Assembly: GCF_023639785.1 (NCBI RefSeq)
Contig: NZ_CP098325.1
Span: forward strand, 1,302,001 to 1,366,000
Reading direction: 5' to 3'
DNA length: 64,000 bases
Source: Leclercia adecarboxylata
GTDB lineage: Bacteria; Pseudomonadota; Gammaproteobacteria; Enterobacterales; Enterobacteriaceae
The position numbers and the translations under genes are program-made. The notes beneath the pieces were generated by a model. It was not told where the DNA came from and searched no databases. It saw only the letters and a program-made list of their open reading frames with translations. Below, piece after piece: positions 1 to 8,023 of the stretch; the stretch's first letter is position 1; each line of letters starts with the position of its first letter.

Positions 1-63
1 CTCTACCGCCTGGATAAGCACCTGGAGCGCGAACTGGCGAAAGTGCAGGGAGAGGTGAAATGA
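1..63 (+). CDS. DUF969-type membrane protein, C-terminal end only (partial)
   Basis: The window opens inside a reading frame whose last 20 codons end in a charged tail (LYRLDKHLERELAKVQGEVK). Its TGA stop overlaps the next start as ATGA, which implies translational coupling with the DUF979 gene. DUF979 genes are normally preceded by a DUF969 membrane-protein gene, so that is the likely identity. It is inferred from position only, because the diagnostic part lies outside the window. Confidence 0.5.
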   Translation, partial: LYRLDKHLERELAKVQGEVK

Positions 64-1055
64 ATTTCCAGCAAAGCTATCTCTACTGGCTGGCGGGCCT
101 GATCCTGCTCATCGTGGCGCTGATGTCGTTTCGCGATAAAGCCAACCCGCGGCGCATCACCACCGGTCTGTTCTGGGGCATTTACGGCCTGCTGTTCCTG
201 CTCGGTAACTGGACATACGATCTGGTGGGCGATAAGCGCACCGTTCATATCGGGGTGGGTGTGGCGGTGGTTGTCCTTGCGCTGATCGCCGGTTTTGGCG
301 GCGTGCGGCTCGGGAGCTACCACCAGCGCACGGCAGAAGAACGCGAGAGCAGCGCGAAGCGTCTGGGCAATCGCCTCTTCTTACCGGCGCTGGCCATTCC
401 GGTGGTGACGGTGGTGGGCGTGCTGATGTTTAACCACATTCCGGGCCTGCAGGAGACGCTGTTCGGGCCGGGCAACCACTCGACGCTGGTGACGCTGTTC
501 TCAATGACCGTCGGCTCGCTCATTGGCCTGGCGATGGCGGTCAAAATGACCCATGAGAAAGTGCATCAGCCTGTACAGGAGGCGCGCCGTCTGCTCGACT
601 CTATCGGCTGGGCCTTTATTCTGCCGCAAATTCTCGCCACTCTTGGCCTGCTGTTTACCGCCGCTGGCGTCGGGGAGGGCATTTCTTACCTCACCCAGAC
701 GTATCTGGCAGTCGACAGCCGGTTTATCGCGGTGGCGGTCTATGCCGTGGGGATGGCGCTGTTAACAATGGTCATGGGTAACGCTTTTGCCGCGTTCCCG
801 ATAGTGACCGCGGGGATCGGCATCCCGATTCTGGTGCTGCAGCACGGCGGGAATCCGGCGGTAATGGCGGCGATTGGTATGTTCTCGGGCTACTGTGGCA
901 CGCTGATGACGCCGATGGCGGCCAACTTCAACATCGTGCCCGCCGCGCTGCTGGAGCTGCCCGATAAAAATGCGGTAATCAAGGCGCAGGTGCCGACCGG
1001 GGTACTGCTGCTGATCGCCAACGTCTTCCTGCTCTACTTCCTGATGTTCCTGTAA
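60..1055 (+). CDS. DUF979 family integral membrane protein
   Basis: 331 residues with about nine or ten hydrophobic segments, starting with an N-terminal helix (residues 7-23) and ending in a strongly hydrophobic C-terminus. It resembles the DUF979 family, which travels with DUF969; together they look like a two-part transporter. The start overlaps the upstream stop (ATGA). Six bases separate it from pcp, which makes pyroglutamate from peptides, and pcp is followed by nei. In E. coli nei follows the 5-oxoprolinase genes (pxpBCA). From this context a role in uptake of 5-oxoproline or pyroglutamyl peptides is a reasonable guess, but no substrate can be read from the sequence. Confidence 0.75.
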   Translation: MNFQQSYLYWLAGLILLIVALMSFRDKANPRRITTGLFWGIYGLLFLLGNWTYDLVGDKRTVHIGVGVAVVVLALIAGFGGVRLGSYHQRTAEERESSAKRLGNRLFLPALAIPVVTVVGVLMFNHIPGLQETLFGPGNHSTLVTLFSMTVGSLIGLAMAVKMTHEKVHQPVQEARRLLDSIGWAFILPQILATLGLLFTAAGVGEGISYLTQTYLAVDSRFIAVAVYAVGMALLTMVMGNAFAAFPIVTAGIGIPILVLQHGGNPAVMAAIGMFSGYCGTLMTPMAANFNIVPAALLELPDKNAVIKAQVPTGVLLLIANVFLLYFLMFL

Positions 1056-1064
1056 GGAGAAATG

Positions 1065-1709
1065 ATGCGAACCGTTTTAATCACCGGCTTTGAGCCCTTT
1101 GGCGGCGAGACCGTTAACCCGTCCTGGGAAGTGGTGAAACAGCTTGATGGTACGATTATTGACGATTGTCGCGTAGTGGCGCGGCAACTGCCCTGCGTAT
1201 TTGGCGAGTCGTTAGAGGTGCTGAACGCGGCCATTGATGCGCTGCAGCCCTCGGTTGTGCTGGCGATTGGCCAGGCCGGGGGCCGGGTGGATGTGACCGT
1301 TGAGCGGGTGGCGATAAACGTTGATGACGCCCGTATCCCGGATAACCGCGGGCAACAGCCGGTGGATGTCGCCATTGTCGATGGCGGCCCGGCGGCCTGG
1401 TTCAGCACCCTGCCGATCAAGGCGATGGTGACGGCGCTGCGTGAAGCCGGTATTCCTACTTCTGTTTCCCAGACGGCGGGGACATTCGTCTGCAACCATG
1501 TGATGTACGGCGTGCTGCACAAGCTGGCCAACAGCCCGGACGTTAAGGGCGGGTTTATCCATATTCCTTATCTGCCCGAGCAGGCGGCAGCGCACCCGGG
1601 CGCCCCGAGCATGGCAACGCAAACCGTGAAGCAGGCCCTGGAAATCGCCATTGCGGTGGCGCTGCATCAGGAGCATGACATCAAAGTGGCAGGCGGCGCG
1701 ACGCATTAG
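1065..1709 (+). CDS. pcp: Pyrrolidone-carboxylate peptidase (pyroglutamyl peptidase I)
   Basis: Cytosolic cysteine peptidase of family C15 that removes an N-terminal pyroglutamate from peptides. The protein is 214 residues, the usual length. The catalytic triad is visible: Glu80 (VTVERVA), Cys143 (TFVCNHVMY) and His166 (FIHIPYLP), and the N-terminal GFEPFGG motif is intact. Two ATGs lie in tandem (1062 and 1065); the second is chosen because the AGGAG at 1055-1059 is five bases from it and only two from the first. It is packed between the DUF979 gene and nei, probably in one transcript. K-12 lacks this gene, while Klebsiella-type enterobacteria have it. Confidence 0.92.
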   Translation: MRTVLITGFEPFGGETVNPSWEVVKQLDGTIIDDCRVVARQLPCVFGESLEVLNAAIDALQPSVVLAIGQAGGRVDVTVERVAINVDDARIPDNRGQQPVDVAIVDGGPAAWFSTLPIKAMVTALREAGIPTSVSQTAGTFVCNHVMYGVLHKLANSPDVKGGFIHIPYLPEQAAAHPGAPSMATQTVKQALEIAIAVALHQEHDIKVAGGATH

Positions 1710-1721
1710 AAAGGAGACACA

Positions 1722-2513
1722 ATGCCAGAAGGCCCAGAGATCCGCCGGGCGGCGGATAGCCTGGAGGCGGCGATAAAAGGCAAACCCCTTACCGACGTAT
1801 GGTTTGCTTTTCCTCAGTTAAAACCCTTTGAGTCCCGGCTTATTGGCGAGACGGTTACGCATCTGGAGACGCGCGGTAAAGCGCTGCTCACCCACTTCTC
1901 CAATGCGCTGACGCTCTACAGCCATAACCAGCTGTATGGCGTCTGGCGGGTGGTGGATACCGGTAAAATACCGGAGACAACCCGGGTGCTGCGCGTCAGG
2001 CTGGAGACGGCGGATAAAACCATTCTGCTTTACAGCGCCTCGGATATTGAGATGCTGCAGCCAGAACAACTCACCACCCATCCCTTCCTGCAGCGGGTGG
2101 GGCCGGACGTGCTGGATTTACGCCTGACGGCAAAGGATGTGAAAGCGCGGCTGCTATCGGCAAAATTCCGCAATCGCCAGTTTTCCGGGCTGCTGCTGGA
2201 CCAGTCGTTTCTGGCCGGGCTGGGCAACTATCTGCGGGTCGAGATCCTGTGGGAGGTGGGGCTGGCTCCGCAGCACAAGGCGTCACAGCTATCTGAAGAG
2301 CAACTTGATGCACTTGCCGGGGCGCTGCTGGGGATCCCCAGACTGTCGTACAACACGCGCGGCGTAGTGAATGACAAAAAGCATCACGGGGCACTGTTTC
2401 GTTTTAAGGTGTTTCATCGCGCGGGGAAAAAGTGTGAGCGCTGCGGTGGGGTGATTGAGAAAACGACGCTGTCGTCGCGCCCGTTTTACTGGTGCCCGCA
2501 ATGTCAGACATAA
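1722..2513 (+). CDS. nei: Endonuclease VIII (DNA glycosylase / AP lyase)
   Basis: Base-excision repair glycosylase for oxidised pyrimidines, in the Fpg/Nei family. After Met removal the N-terminal Pro is the nucleophile (MPEGPEIRR), followed by the catalytic Glu3; Lys53 (RGKALLTHF) matches the conserved beta-hairpin lysine. A helix-two-turn-helix lies around residues 165-185 ([13 protein letters not shown]). The C-terminal zinc finger has Cys238, Cys241, Cys258 and Cys261. It has 263 residues, the E. coli length. The start has AAGGAG seven bases upstream and sits 12 bp after pcp, so the two are likely co-transcribed. Confidence 0.97.
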   Translation: MPEGPEIRRAADSLEAAIKGKPLTDVWFAFPQLKPFESRLIGETVTHLETRGKALLTHFSNALTLYSHNQLYGVWRVVDTGKIPETTRVLRVRLETADKTILLYSASDIEMLQPEQLTTHPFLQRVGPDVLDLRLTAKDVKARLLSAKFRNRQFSGLLLDQSFLAGLGNYLRVEILWEVGLAPQHKASQLSEEQLDALAGALLGIPRLSYNTRGVVNDKKHHGALFRFKVFHRAGKKCERCGGVIEKTTLSSRPFYWCPQCQT

Positions 2514-2540
2514 AAAAAGCCGGGTGGCGGAGGTAAAAGC

Positions 2541-2570
2541 AAAACGGTAACCCAAGGGTTACCGTTTTTT
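2541..2570. terminator. Bidirectional terminator between nei and gltA
   Basis: Perfect inverted repeat AACGGTAACCC / GGGTTACCGTT with T6 on the right and an A-run on the left. It can therefore serve nei on the plus strand and gltA on the minus strand. Confidence 0.8.
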
Positions 2571-2578
2571 ATGTATGC

Positions 2579-2618
2579 ACCCTCTCCCGTGGGAGAGGGC
2601 CGGGGTGAGGGCATCAGG
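2579..2618. repeat. Dispersed CTCTCCC/GGGAGAGGG repeat, copy 1
   Basis: CCTCTCCC-GT-GGGAGAGG hairpin followed by a GCCGGGGTGAGGGCATCAG tail. Related copies occur at 7821-7859 (opposite orientation) and 59831-59870 in this window, always between genes. It looks like a family of small non-coding palindromic repeats. Confidence 0.7.
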
Positions 2619-2629
2619 CTGCCCTGCTG

Positions 2630-3916
2630 TTAGCGTTTGGACACGTCAGACTCGAAATTACGCTGCTCGTAGCCGGTATACAGCTGGCGAGGACGCGCAA
2701 TTTTCATGCCTTCGGTGTGCATTTCGTTCCAGTGTGCAATCCAGCCCACGGTACGCGCCATCGCGAAGATAACGGTGAACATGGAAGACGGAATGCCCAT
2801 CGCTTTCAGGATGATACCGGAGTAGAAATCGACGTTCGGGTAAAGTTTCTTCTCGATGAAGTACGGGTCGTTCAGCGCGATGTGTTCCAGCTCCATCGCC
2901 ACCTGCAGCAGGTCATCTTTGGTGCCCAGCTCTTTCAGTACTTCATGGCAGGTTTCACGCATGACGGTTGCGCGCGGATCGTAGTTTTTGTAAACACGGT
3001 GACCGAAGCCCATCAGGCGGAAGGAGTCATTCTTATCCTTCGCACGGCGTACGAATTCCGGAATGTGTTCAACAGAGCTGATCTCTTCCAGCATCTTCAG
3101 TGCCGCTTCGTTCGCGCCGCCGTGCGCCGGTCCCCACAGGGAGGCAATACCTGCTGCGATACAGGCAAACGGGTTCGCACCGGAGGAGCCAGCGGTACGC
3201 ACGGTAGAGGTAGATGCGTTCTGCTCGTGGTCAGCGTGCAGGATCAGGATACGATCCATGGCGCGTTCCAGAACCGGGTTAACTTCGTACTCTTCGCACG
3301 GCGTGGCGAACATCATACGCAGGAAGTTACCTGAGTAGGAGAGGTCGTTACGTGGATAAACAAACGGCTGTCCGATGGAGTATTTGTAACACATCGCTGC
3401 CATGGTTGGCATTTTGGACAGCAGGCGGAACGCGGCGATATCGCGGTGACGCTGGTTATTCACGTCCAGCGAGTCATGGTAGAACGCCGCCAGCGCGCCG
3501 GTGATCCCGCACATTACCGCCATTGGATGTGAATCGCGGCGGAAGGCATGGAACAGACGGGTAATCTGCTCATGGATCATGGTGTGACGGGTAACGGTGG
3601 TTTTGAACTCATCGTACTGTTCCTGCGTCGGCTTTTCGCCGTTCAGCAGGATGTAGCACACTTCCAGGTAATTGGAGTGAGTCGCTAACTGGTCGATGGG
3701 GAAACCGCGGTGCAGCAGGATACCTTCGTCACCGTCAATGTAGGTGATTTTGGACTCGCAAGATGCGGTGGAGGTAAAACCAGGGTCAAAGGTAAACATA
3801 CCTTTAGAACCAAGACTACGGATATCAATAACATCCTGACCGAGCGTGCCTTTTAGCACATCCAGTTCGATAGCAGCGTCACCATTTAGGGTGAGTTTTG
3901 CCTTAGTATCAGCCAT
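2630..3916 (-). CDS. gltA: Citrate synthase, type II
   Basis: Condenses acetyl-CoA and oxaloacetate to citrate, the entry step of the TCA cycle. It has 428 residues (E. coli 427) and near-identity to the E. coli enzyme as I recall it. Catalytic residues are His265 (WGPAH), His306 (MGFGH) and Asp363 (NVDFYSG), counted with Met1. Cys207, the reactive cysteine of hexameric NADH-inhibited enzymes, is present, so allosteric NADH inhibition is expected. The gene is transcribed divergently from sdhCDAB-sucABCD across a 0.65-kb control region, the standard enterobacterial arrangement. Confidence 0.99.
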   Translation of the reverse strand: MADTKAKLTLNGDAAIELDVLKGTLGQDVIDIRSLGSKGMFTFDPGFTSTASCESKITYIDGDEGILLHRGFPIDQLATHSNYLEVCYILLNGEKPTQEQYDEFKTTVTRHTMIHEQITRLFHAFRRDSHPMAVMCGITGALAAFYHDSLDVNNQRHRDIAAFRLLSKMPTMAAMCYKYSIGQPFVYPRNDLSYSGNFLRMMFATPCEEYEVNPVLERAMDRILILHADHEQNASTSTVRTAGSSGANPFACIAAGIASLWGPAHGGANEAALKMLEEISSVEHIPEFVRRAKDKNDSFRLMGFGHRVYKNYDPRATVMRETCHEVLKELGTKDDLLQVAMELEHIALNDPYFIEKKLYPNVDFYSGIILKAMGIPSSMFTVIFAMARTVGWIAHWNEMHTEGMKIARPRQLYTGYEQRNFESDVSKR

Positions 3917-4571
3917 TTACGGTCTCCTTAGCGCCTTATTGCTTAAGACTGCCCATAACCGGATTTGCATTCAGCTGACTTATCATTGTTACCAGTTTGT
4001 TATTTGGCTCGCCGCTCAGCTCACGAGGAGAAACCAGGGTACAGAGCAATGGCGCTAGCAGGTAAACAAATGAGAAATCAGAGAAATAACAGCAAATCAG
4101 TGTCTGCGCAGTCCGAATTATTCAAACCTGTATATCACTAATAACTGTCCTGATAACTTCGGTCAATACCATCACACTGTTACATAACTTATTCTCAGGT
4201 GAAAGAGAGACCTCATAACTTTTGCGCATTATATGCCTTTTCTGGTGATGTTTGTAACAATAATGTTTAACATTTGTCAAATCAGATGATTAAAAATTAA
4301 AAAGATGTTGTTATCGTGACCCTGATCACTGTTCCGTATAAAACCCGACAAACTGTATGTAGGTTAATTGTAATGATTTTGTGAACGGCCTATACTGCCG
4401 CCAGGTCTCCGGAAAACCCTGCAATCCCGAGCCAACCAGCGTTGTAACGTGTCATTTGAGCATCTGGAAGCAATGTTTTGCATGACGCACAGTTATATAA
4501 AAGGCACGCTGTCTGACCCGCATCGCAGTCCGGAGGAAGGAAACAATAAGAACAGCATGTGGGCGTTATTC
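3917..4571. promoter_or_regulatory. gltA-sdhC divergent control region and sdhC leader
   Basis: A 655-bp AT-rich gap without a credible gene. On the sdhC side a sigma70 promoter is clear: TTGTAA (4368-4373), 17-bp spacer, TATACT (4391-4396). The transcript would carry a leader of about 170 bases, which in E. coli is the target of small RNAs such as Spot 42 and RyhB. Compared with the E. coli leader as I remember it, this one is shorter by several tens of bases just before the sdhC start. The rest holds the gltA promoter and probable ArcA sites, which I cannot place precisely. Confidence 0.75.
4314..4331. promoter_or_regulatory. CRP-binding site upstream of sdhC
   Basis: The sequence TCGTGACCCTGATCACTG contains GTGA-N6-TCAC, a symmetric CRP half-site pair. 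It is centred about 80 bp before the predicted sdhC start of transcription. CRP activation of sdhC is known in E. coli. Confidence 0.65.
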
Positions 4572-4961
4572 ATGATAAGAAATGTGAAAAAACAAAGACC
4601 TGTCAATCTGGATCTGAAAACGATCCGATTCCCCGTAACGGCAATAGCGTCCATCCTTCATCGTGTATCCGGTGTGATCACGTTTGTCGCGGTGGGTATC
4701 CTGTTATGGTTGCTGGGTACCAGTCTCTCGTCTCCGGAAGGATTCCAGCAGGCCTCCGACATCATGAATGGTTTCTTCGTGAAATTTATCATGTGGGGCA
4801 TCCTGACCGCGCTGGCTTATCACGTCGTCGGCGGCGTTCGTCATATGCTGATGGACTTCGGCTATCTGGAAGAGACCTTCGAAACCGGCAAGCGTACCGC
4901 TAACATCTCCTTTGTTATCACTGTCGTGCTTTCACTTCTCGCAGGAGTTCTCGTATGGTAA
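4572..4961 (+). CDS. sdhC: Succinate dehydrogenase cytochrome b556 subunit
   Basis: Membrane anchor of complex II. It has 129 residues and three transmembrane helices. The haem b ligand His84 (LAYHVVGG) and the quinone-site residues Ser27 and Arg31 (ASILHRVSG) are at the E. coli positions. The start at 4572 ([10 protein letters not shown]) is chosen to match the E. coli protein. An in-frame ATG at 4557 would add five residues, and the only strong Shine-Dalgarno (GGAGGAAGG, about 4532) is far from both. The stop overlaps sdhD by seven bases. Confidence 0.96.
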   Translation: MIRNVKKQRPVNLDLKTIRFPVTAIASILHRVSGVITFVAVGILLWLLGTSLSSPEGFQQASDIMNGFFVKFIMWGILTALAYHVVGGVRHMLMDFGYLEETFETGKRTANISFVITVVLSLLAGVLVW

Positions 4962-5302
4962 GCAACGCCTCCGCATTAGGACGCAACGGCGTACATGACT
5001 TCATTCTGGTCCGTGCTACCGCTATCGTTCTCACCCTCTACATCATCTACATGATCGGCTTCTTTGCCACCAGCGGCGATCTGACCTGGGAAATCTGGAC
5101 CGGCTTCTTCGGTTCTGCTTTCACCAGGGTATTTACCCTGCTGGCGCTGTTCTCCATCCTGATCCACGCGTGGATTGGCATGTGGCAGGTACTGACCGAC
5201 TACGTTAAACCGATGGCAATTCGTCTCGCATTGCAGCTGGCTATCGTCGTTGCACTGGTGGTTTACGTAATTTATGGATTTGTTGTGGTGTGGGGTGTGT
5301 GA
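4955..5302 (+). CDS. sdhD: Succinate dehydrogenase membrane anchor subunit
   Basis: Second membrane anchor of complex II, 115 residues with three transmembrane helices. The haem ligand His71 (LIHAWIGMW) and the quinone-site Tyr83 (TDYVKP) are conserved. With SdhC it binds haem b and ubiquinone and tethers SdhAB to the inner membrane. It overlaps sdhC by seven bases and shares one base with the sdhA start (TGATG), so translation of the three subunits is coupled. Confidence 0.97.
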   Translation: MVSNASALGRNGVHDFILVRATAIVLTLYIIYMIGFFATSGDLTWEIWTGFFGSAFTRVFTLLALFSILIHAWIGMWQVLTDYVKPMAIRLALQLAIVVALVVYVIYGFVVVWGV

Positions 5303-7068
5303 TGAAACTTCCAGTCAGAGAATTTGACGCTGTAGTGATTGGAGCCGGCGGCGCAGGTATGCGCGCGGCGCTGCAAATTTCCCAGAGCGGCCAGACCTGT
5401 GCGCTGCTCTCTAAAGTATTCCCGACCCGTTCCCATACCGTATCCGCGCAGGGTGGCATCACCGTTGCGCTCGGTAATACCCATGATGATAACTGGGAAT
5501 GGCATATGTACGACACGGTGAAAGGCTCCGACTACATCGGTGACCAGGACGCCATTGAATATATGTGTAAGACCGGCCCGGAAGCGATTCTGGAGCTGGA
5601 CCATATGGGTCTGCCATTCTCCCGCCTGGAGAACGGTACCATTTATCAACGTCCGTTTGGCGGCCAGTCGAAAGACTTCGGCGGCGAGCAGGCGGCACGT
5701 ACAGCGGCAGCGGCAGACCGTACCGGTCACGCCCTGCTGCACACGCTGTATCAGCAGAACCTGAAGAACAAAACCACTATCTTCTCCGAGTGGTATGCGC
5801 TGGATCTGGTTAAAAACGAAGATGGCGCAGTGGTCGGTTGTACCGCCCTGTGCATCGAAACCGGTGAAGTGGTCTACTTCAAAGCCCGCGCAACCGTGCT
5901 GGCAACCGGCGGTGCAGGCCGCATTTACCAGTCCACCACTAACGCCCATATCAACACCGGTGACGGCGTAGGTATGGCTATCCGTGCGGGCGTCCCGGTG
6001 CAGGATATGGAGATGTGGCAGTTCCACCCTACCGGCATCGCCGGTGCGGGCGTTCTGGTGACAGAAGGCTGCCGTGGTGAAGGTGGTTACCTGCTGAACA
6101 AACACGGCGAACGCTTCATGGAGCGTTATGCACCGAATGCGAAAGACCTGGCGGGTCGTGACGTGGTGGCGCGTTCCATCATGATCGAAATCCGTGAAGG
6201 TCGCGGCTGTGACGGCCCGTGGGGTCCACACGCCAAGCTGAAACTTGACCATCTGGGTAAAGAGGTTCTGGAATCCCGTCTGCCGGGTATCCTGGAGCTG
6301 TCCCGCACCTTCGCTCACGTCGACCCGGTTAAAGAGCCGATTCCGGTTATCCCAACCTGCCACTACATGATGGGCGGTATTCCGACCAAAGTGACCGGCC
6401 AGGCGCTGACCGTGAACGAGCAGGGCGAAGATGTGGTGATCCCGGGCCTGTTCGCGGTAGGCGAAATCGCCTGCGTATCCGTACACGGTGCGAACCGTCT
6501 GGGCGGCAACTCGCTGCTCGACCTGGTGGTGTTTGGCCGTGCGGTGGGTCTGCACCTGCAGGAGTCCATTGCCGAGCAAGGTCCGCTGCGTGATGCTACC
6601 GAAGCGAATATCGACGCCTCTCTGGAACGTCTCAACCGCTGGAACGGCAACCGCAACGGCGAAGATCCGGTGGAAATCCGTAAAGCGCTGCAGGAGTGCA
6701 TGCAGCACAACTTCTCGGTGTTCCGTGAAGGCGACGCGATGGCAAAAGGGCTTGAGCAGCTGAAAGCGATCCGCGAGCGTCTGAAAAATGCCCGTCTGGA
6801 CGACACGTCCAGCGAGTTCAACACCCAGCGCGTCGAGTGTCTGGAACTGGACAACCTGATGGAAACCGCGTACGCGACGGCGGTCTCTGCAAACTTCCGT
6901 ACCGAAAGCCGTGGCGCCCATAGCCGCTTCGACTTCCCGGATCGTGACGACGAAAACTGGCTGTGCCATTCCCTGTACCTGCCAGAGTCGGAATCCATGA
7001 CACGTCGTAGCGTCAATATGGAACCGAAACTGCGTCCGGCGTTCCCGCCGAAGATTCGTACTTATTAA
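5302..7068 (+). CDS. sdhA: Succinate dehydrogenase flavoprotein subunit
   Basis: Catalytic subunit of complex II that oxidises succinate to fumarate. It has 588 residues as in E. coli. An N-terminal FAD-binding Rossmann motif ([11 protein letters not shown], from residue 12) is followed by SHTVSAQGG, in which His45 carries the covalent FAD. The capping domain and active-site segments ([31 protein letters not shown]) are intact. The start overlapping sdhD gives the E. coli N-terminus [11 protein letters not shown]; an upstream in-frame ATG at 5290 would lie inside sdhD. Confidence 0.99.
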   Translation: MKLPVREFDAVVIGAGGAGMRAALQISQSGQTCALLSKVFPTRSHTVSAQGGITVALGNTHDDNWEWHMYDTVKGSDYIGDQDAIEYMCKTGPEAILELDHMGLPFSRLENGTIYQRPFGGQSKDFGGEQAARTAAAADRTGHALLHTLYQQNLKNKTTIFSEWYALDLVKNEDGAVVGCTALCIETGEVVYFKARATVLATGGAGRIYQSTTNAHINTGDGVGMAIRAGVPVQDMEMWQFHPTGIAGAGVLVTEGCRGEGGYLLNKHGERFMERYAPNAKDLAGRDVVARSIMIEIREGRGCDGPWGPHAKLKLDHLGKEVLESRLPGILELSRTFAHVDPVKEPIPVIPTCHYMMGGIPTKVTGQALTVNEQGEDVVIPGLFAVGEIACVSVHGANRLGGNSLLDLVVFGRAVGLHLQESIAEQGPLRDATEANIDASLERLNRWNGNRNGEDPVEIRKALQECMQHNFSVFREGDAMAKGLEQLKAIRERLKNARLDDTSSEFNTQRVECLELDNLMETAYATAVSANFRTESRGAHSRFDFPDRDDENWLCHSLYLPESESMTRRSVNMEPKLRPAFPPKIRTY

Positions 7069-7083
7069 TGCGGAGACAGGACA

Positions 7084-7800
7084 ATGAAACTCGAATTCTC
7101 AGTTTATCGTTATAACCCGGATGTAGATGACGCTCCGCACATGCAGGATTACACCCTGGAAGCGGAAGAAGGCCGTGACATGATGCTGCTGGATGCCTTA
7201 ATGCAGCTGAAAGAAAAGGATCCGACACTGTCATTCCGTCGTTCCTGCCGTGAAGGGGTGTGTGGCTCTGACGGTCTGAACATGAATGGCAAAAACGGTC
7301 TGGCCTGTATCACGCCGATCTCTGCGCTCAACCGTCCAGGACAGAAGATCGTGATCCGACCTCTGCCTGGTCTGCCGGTTGTCCGCGATTTGGTGGTGGA
7401 CATGGGGCAATTCTATGCACAATATGAGAAGATTAAGCCTTACTTGTTGAATAATGGGCAAAATCCACCCGCTCGCGAGCATTTACAGTCGCCAGAGCAG
7501 CGTGAAAAACTCGATGGCCTGTATGAGTGTATTCTTTGTGCATGTTGCTCGACCTCATGCCCGTCGTTCTGGTGGAACCCGGACAAGTTCATCGGCCCGG
7601 CTGGCCTGCTGGCAGCGTATCGCTTCCTGATTGACAGCCGCGATACCGAAACCGACAACCGCCTGGAAGGGCTGAGCGATGCTTTCAGTGTATTCCGCTG
7701 CCACAGCATCATGAACTGCGTCAGTGTATGTCCTAAGGGGCTGAACCCGACGCGCGCTATCGGCCACATTAAGTCGATGCTGCTGCAGCGCAGTGCGTAA
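7084..7800 (+). CDS. sdhB: Succinate dehydrogenase iron-sulfur subunit
   Basis: Electron-transfer subunit linking SdhA FAD to quinone, 238 residues. The [2Fe-2S] ligands are Cys55, Cys60, Asp63 and Cys75; the aspartate in place of the usual third cysteine is the normal E. coli feature. Cys149, Cys152, Cys155, Cys159, Cys206, Cys212 and Cys216 (CILCACCSTSCP and CHSIMNCVSVCP) hold the [4Fe-4S] and [3Fe-4S] clusters. It sits 15 bp after sdhA with a GGAGA ribosome-binding site. Confidence 0.99.
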   Translation: MKLEFSVYRYNPDVDDAPHMQDYTLEAEEGRDMMLLDALMQLKEKDPTLSFRRSCREGVCGSDGLNMNGKNGLACITPISALNRPGQKIVIRPLPGLPVVRDLVVDMGQFYAQYEKIKPYLLNNGQNPPAREHLQSPEQREKLDGLYECILCACCSTSCPSFWWNPDKFIGPAGLLAAYRFLIDSRDTETDNRLEGLSDAFSVFRCHSIMNCVSVCPKGLNPTRAIGHIKSMLLQRSA

Positions 7801-7820
7801 GTAACAAGAGGGGGCGCTGT

Positions 7821-7859
7821 TCCCCTCACCCTGGCCCTCTCCCCAAAGGGGAGAGGGGA
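7821..7859. repeat. Dispersed CTCTCCC/GGGAGAGGG repeat, copy 2 (inverted)
   Basis: CCCCTCACCCTGGCCCTCTCC, then AAAGGGGAGAGGGG. This is the same element as at 2579-2618 in the opposite orientation. It lies in the transcribed spacer between sdhB and sucA, so it would form a stable hairpin in the sdh-suc mRNA. Confidence 0.7.
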
Positions 7860-7870
7860 TAGATTGCAGA

Positions 7871-7983
7871 AACCTTTAAAAACTGCCCTGAAGTCTAGAC
7901 AGTTTCTAAAGGTTCCTTCGCGGGCCAAACTACAAGAGCTCGCAGGTGAACCCCGGCACGTACACGTGGTGTGCGTGGTAGTT
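7871..7983 (+). other. Structured sdhB-sucA spacer
   Basis: Two further inverted repeats follow the dispersed repeat. Arms 7871-7885 (AACCTTTAAAAACTG) and 7900-7914 match at 14 of 15 bases around a 14-base loop. A smaller CACGTACAC / GTGTGCGTG hairpin spans 7957-7977 and is enclosed by AAACTAC / GTAGTTT at 7928-7934 and 7977-7983. In E. coli the small RNA SdhX is cut from the 3' end of the sdhB message. This position is equivalent, but I cannot show sequence homology. Confidence 0.5.
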
Positions 7984-8023
7984 TCTACGGCGAAATAAGC
8001 ATAAAAATGCTTAAGGGATCACG

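Noticed and set aside
5272..6969. Very long open frame (565 codons) antisense to sdhA
   Set aside because: It mirrors the codon pattern of sdhA on the other strand; its product is His/Thr/Gln-rich with no recognisable family. The sdhA reading is certain.
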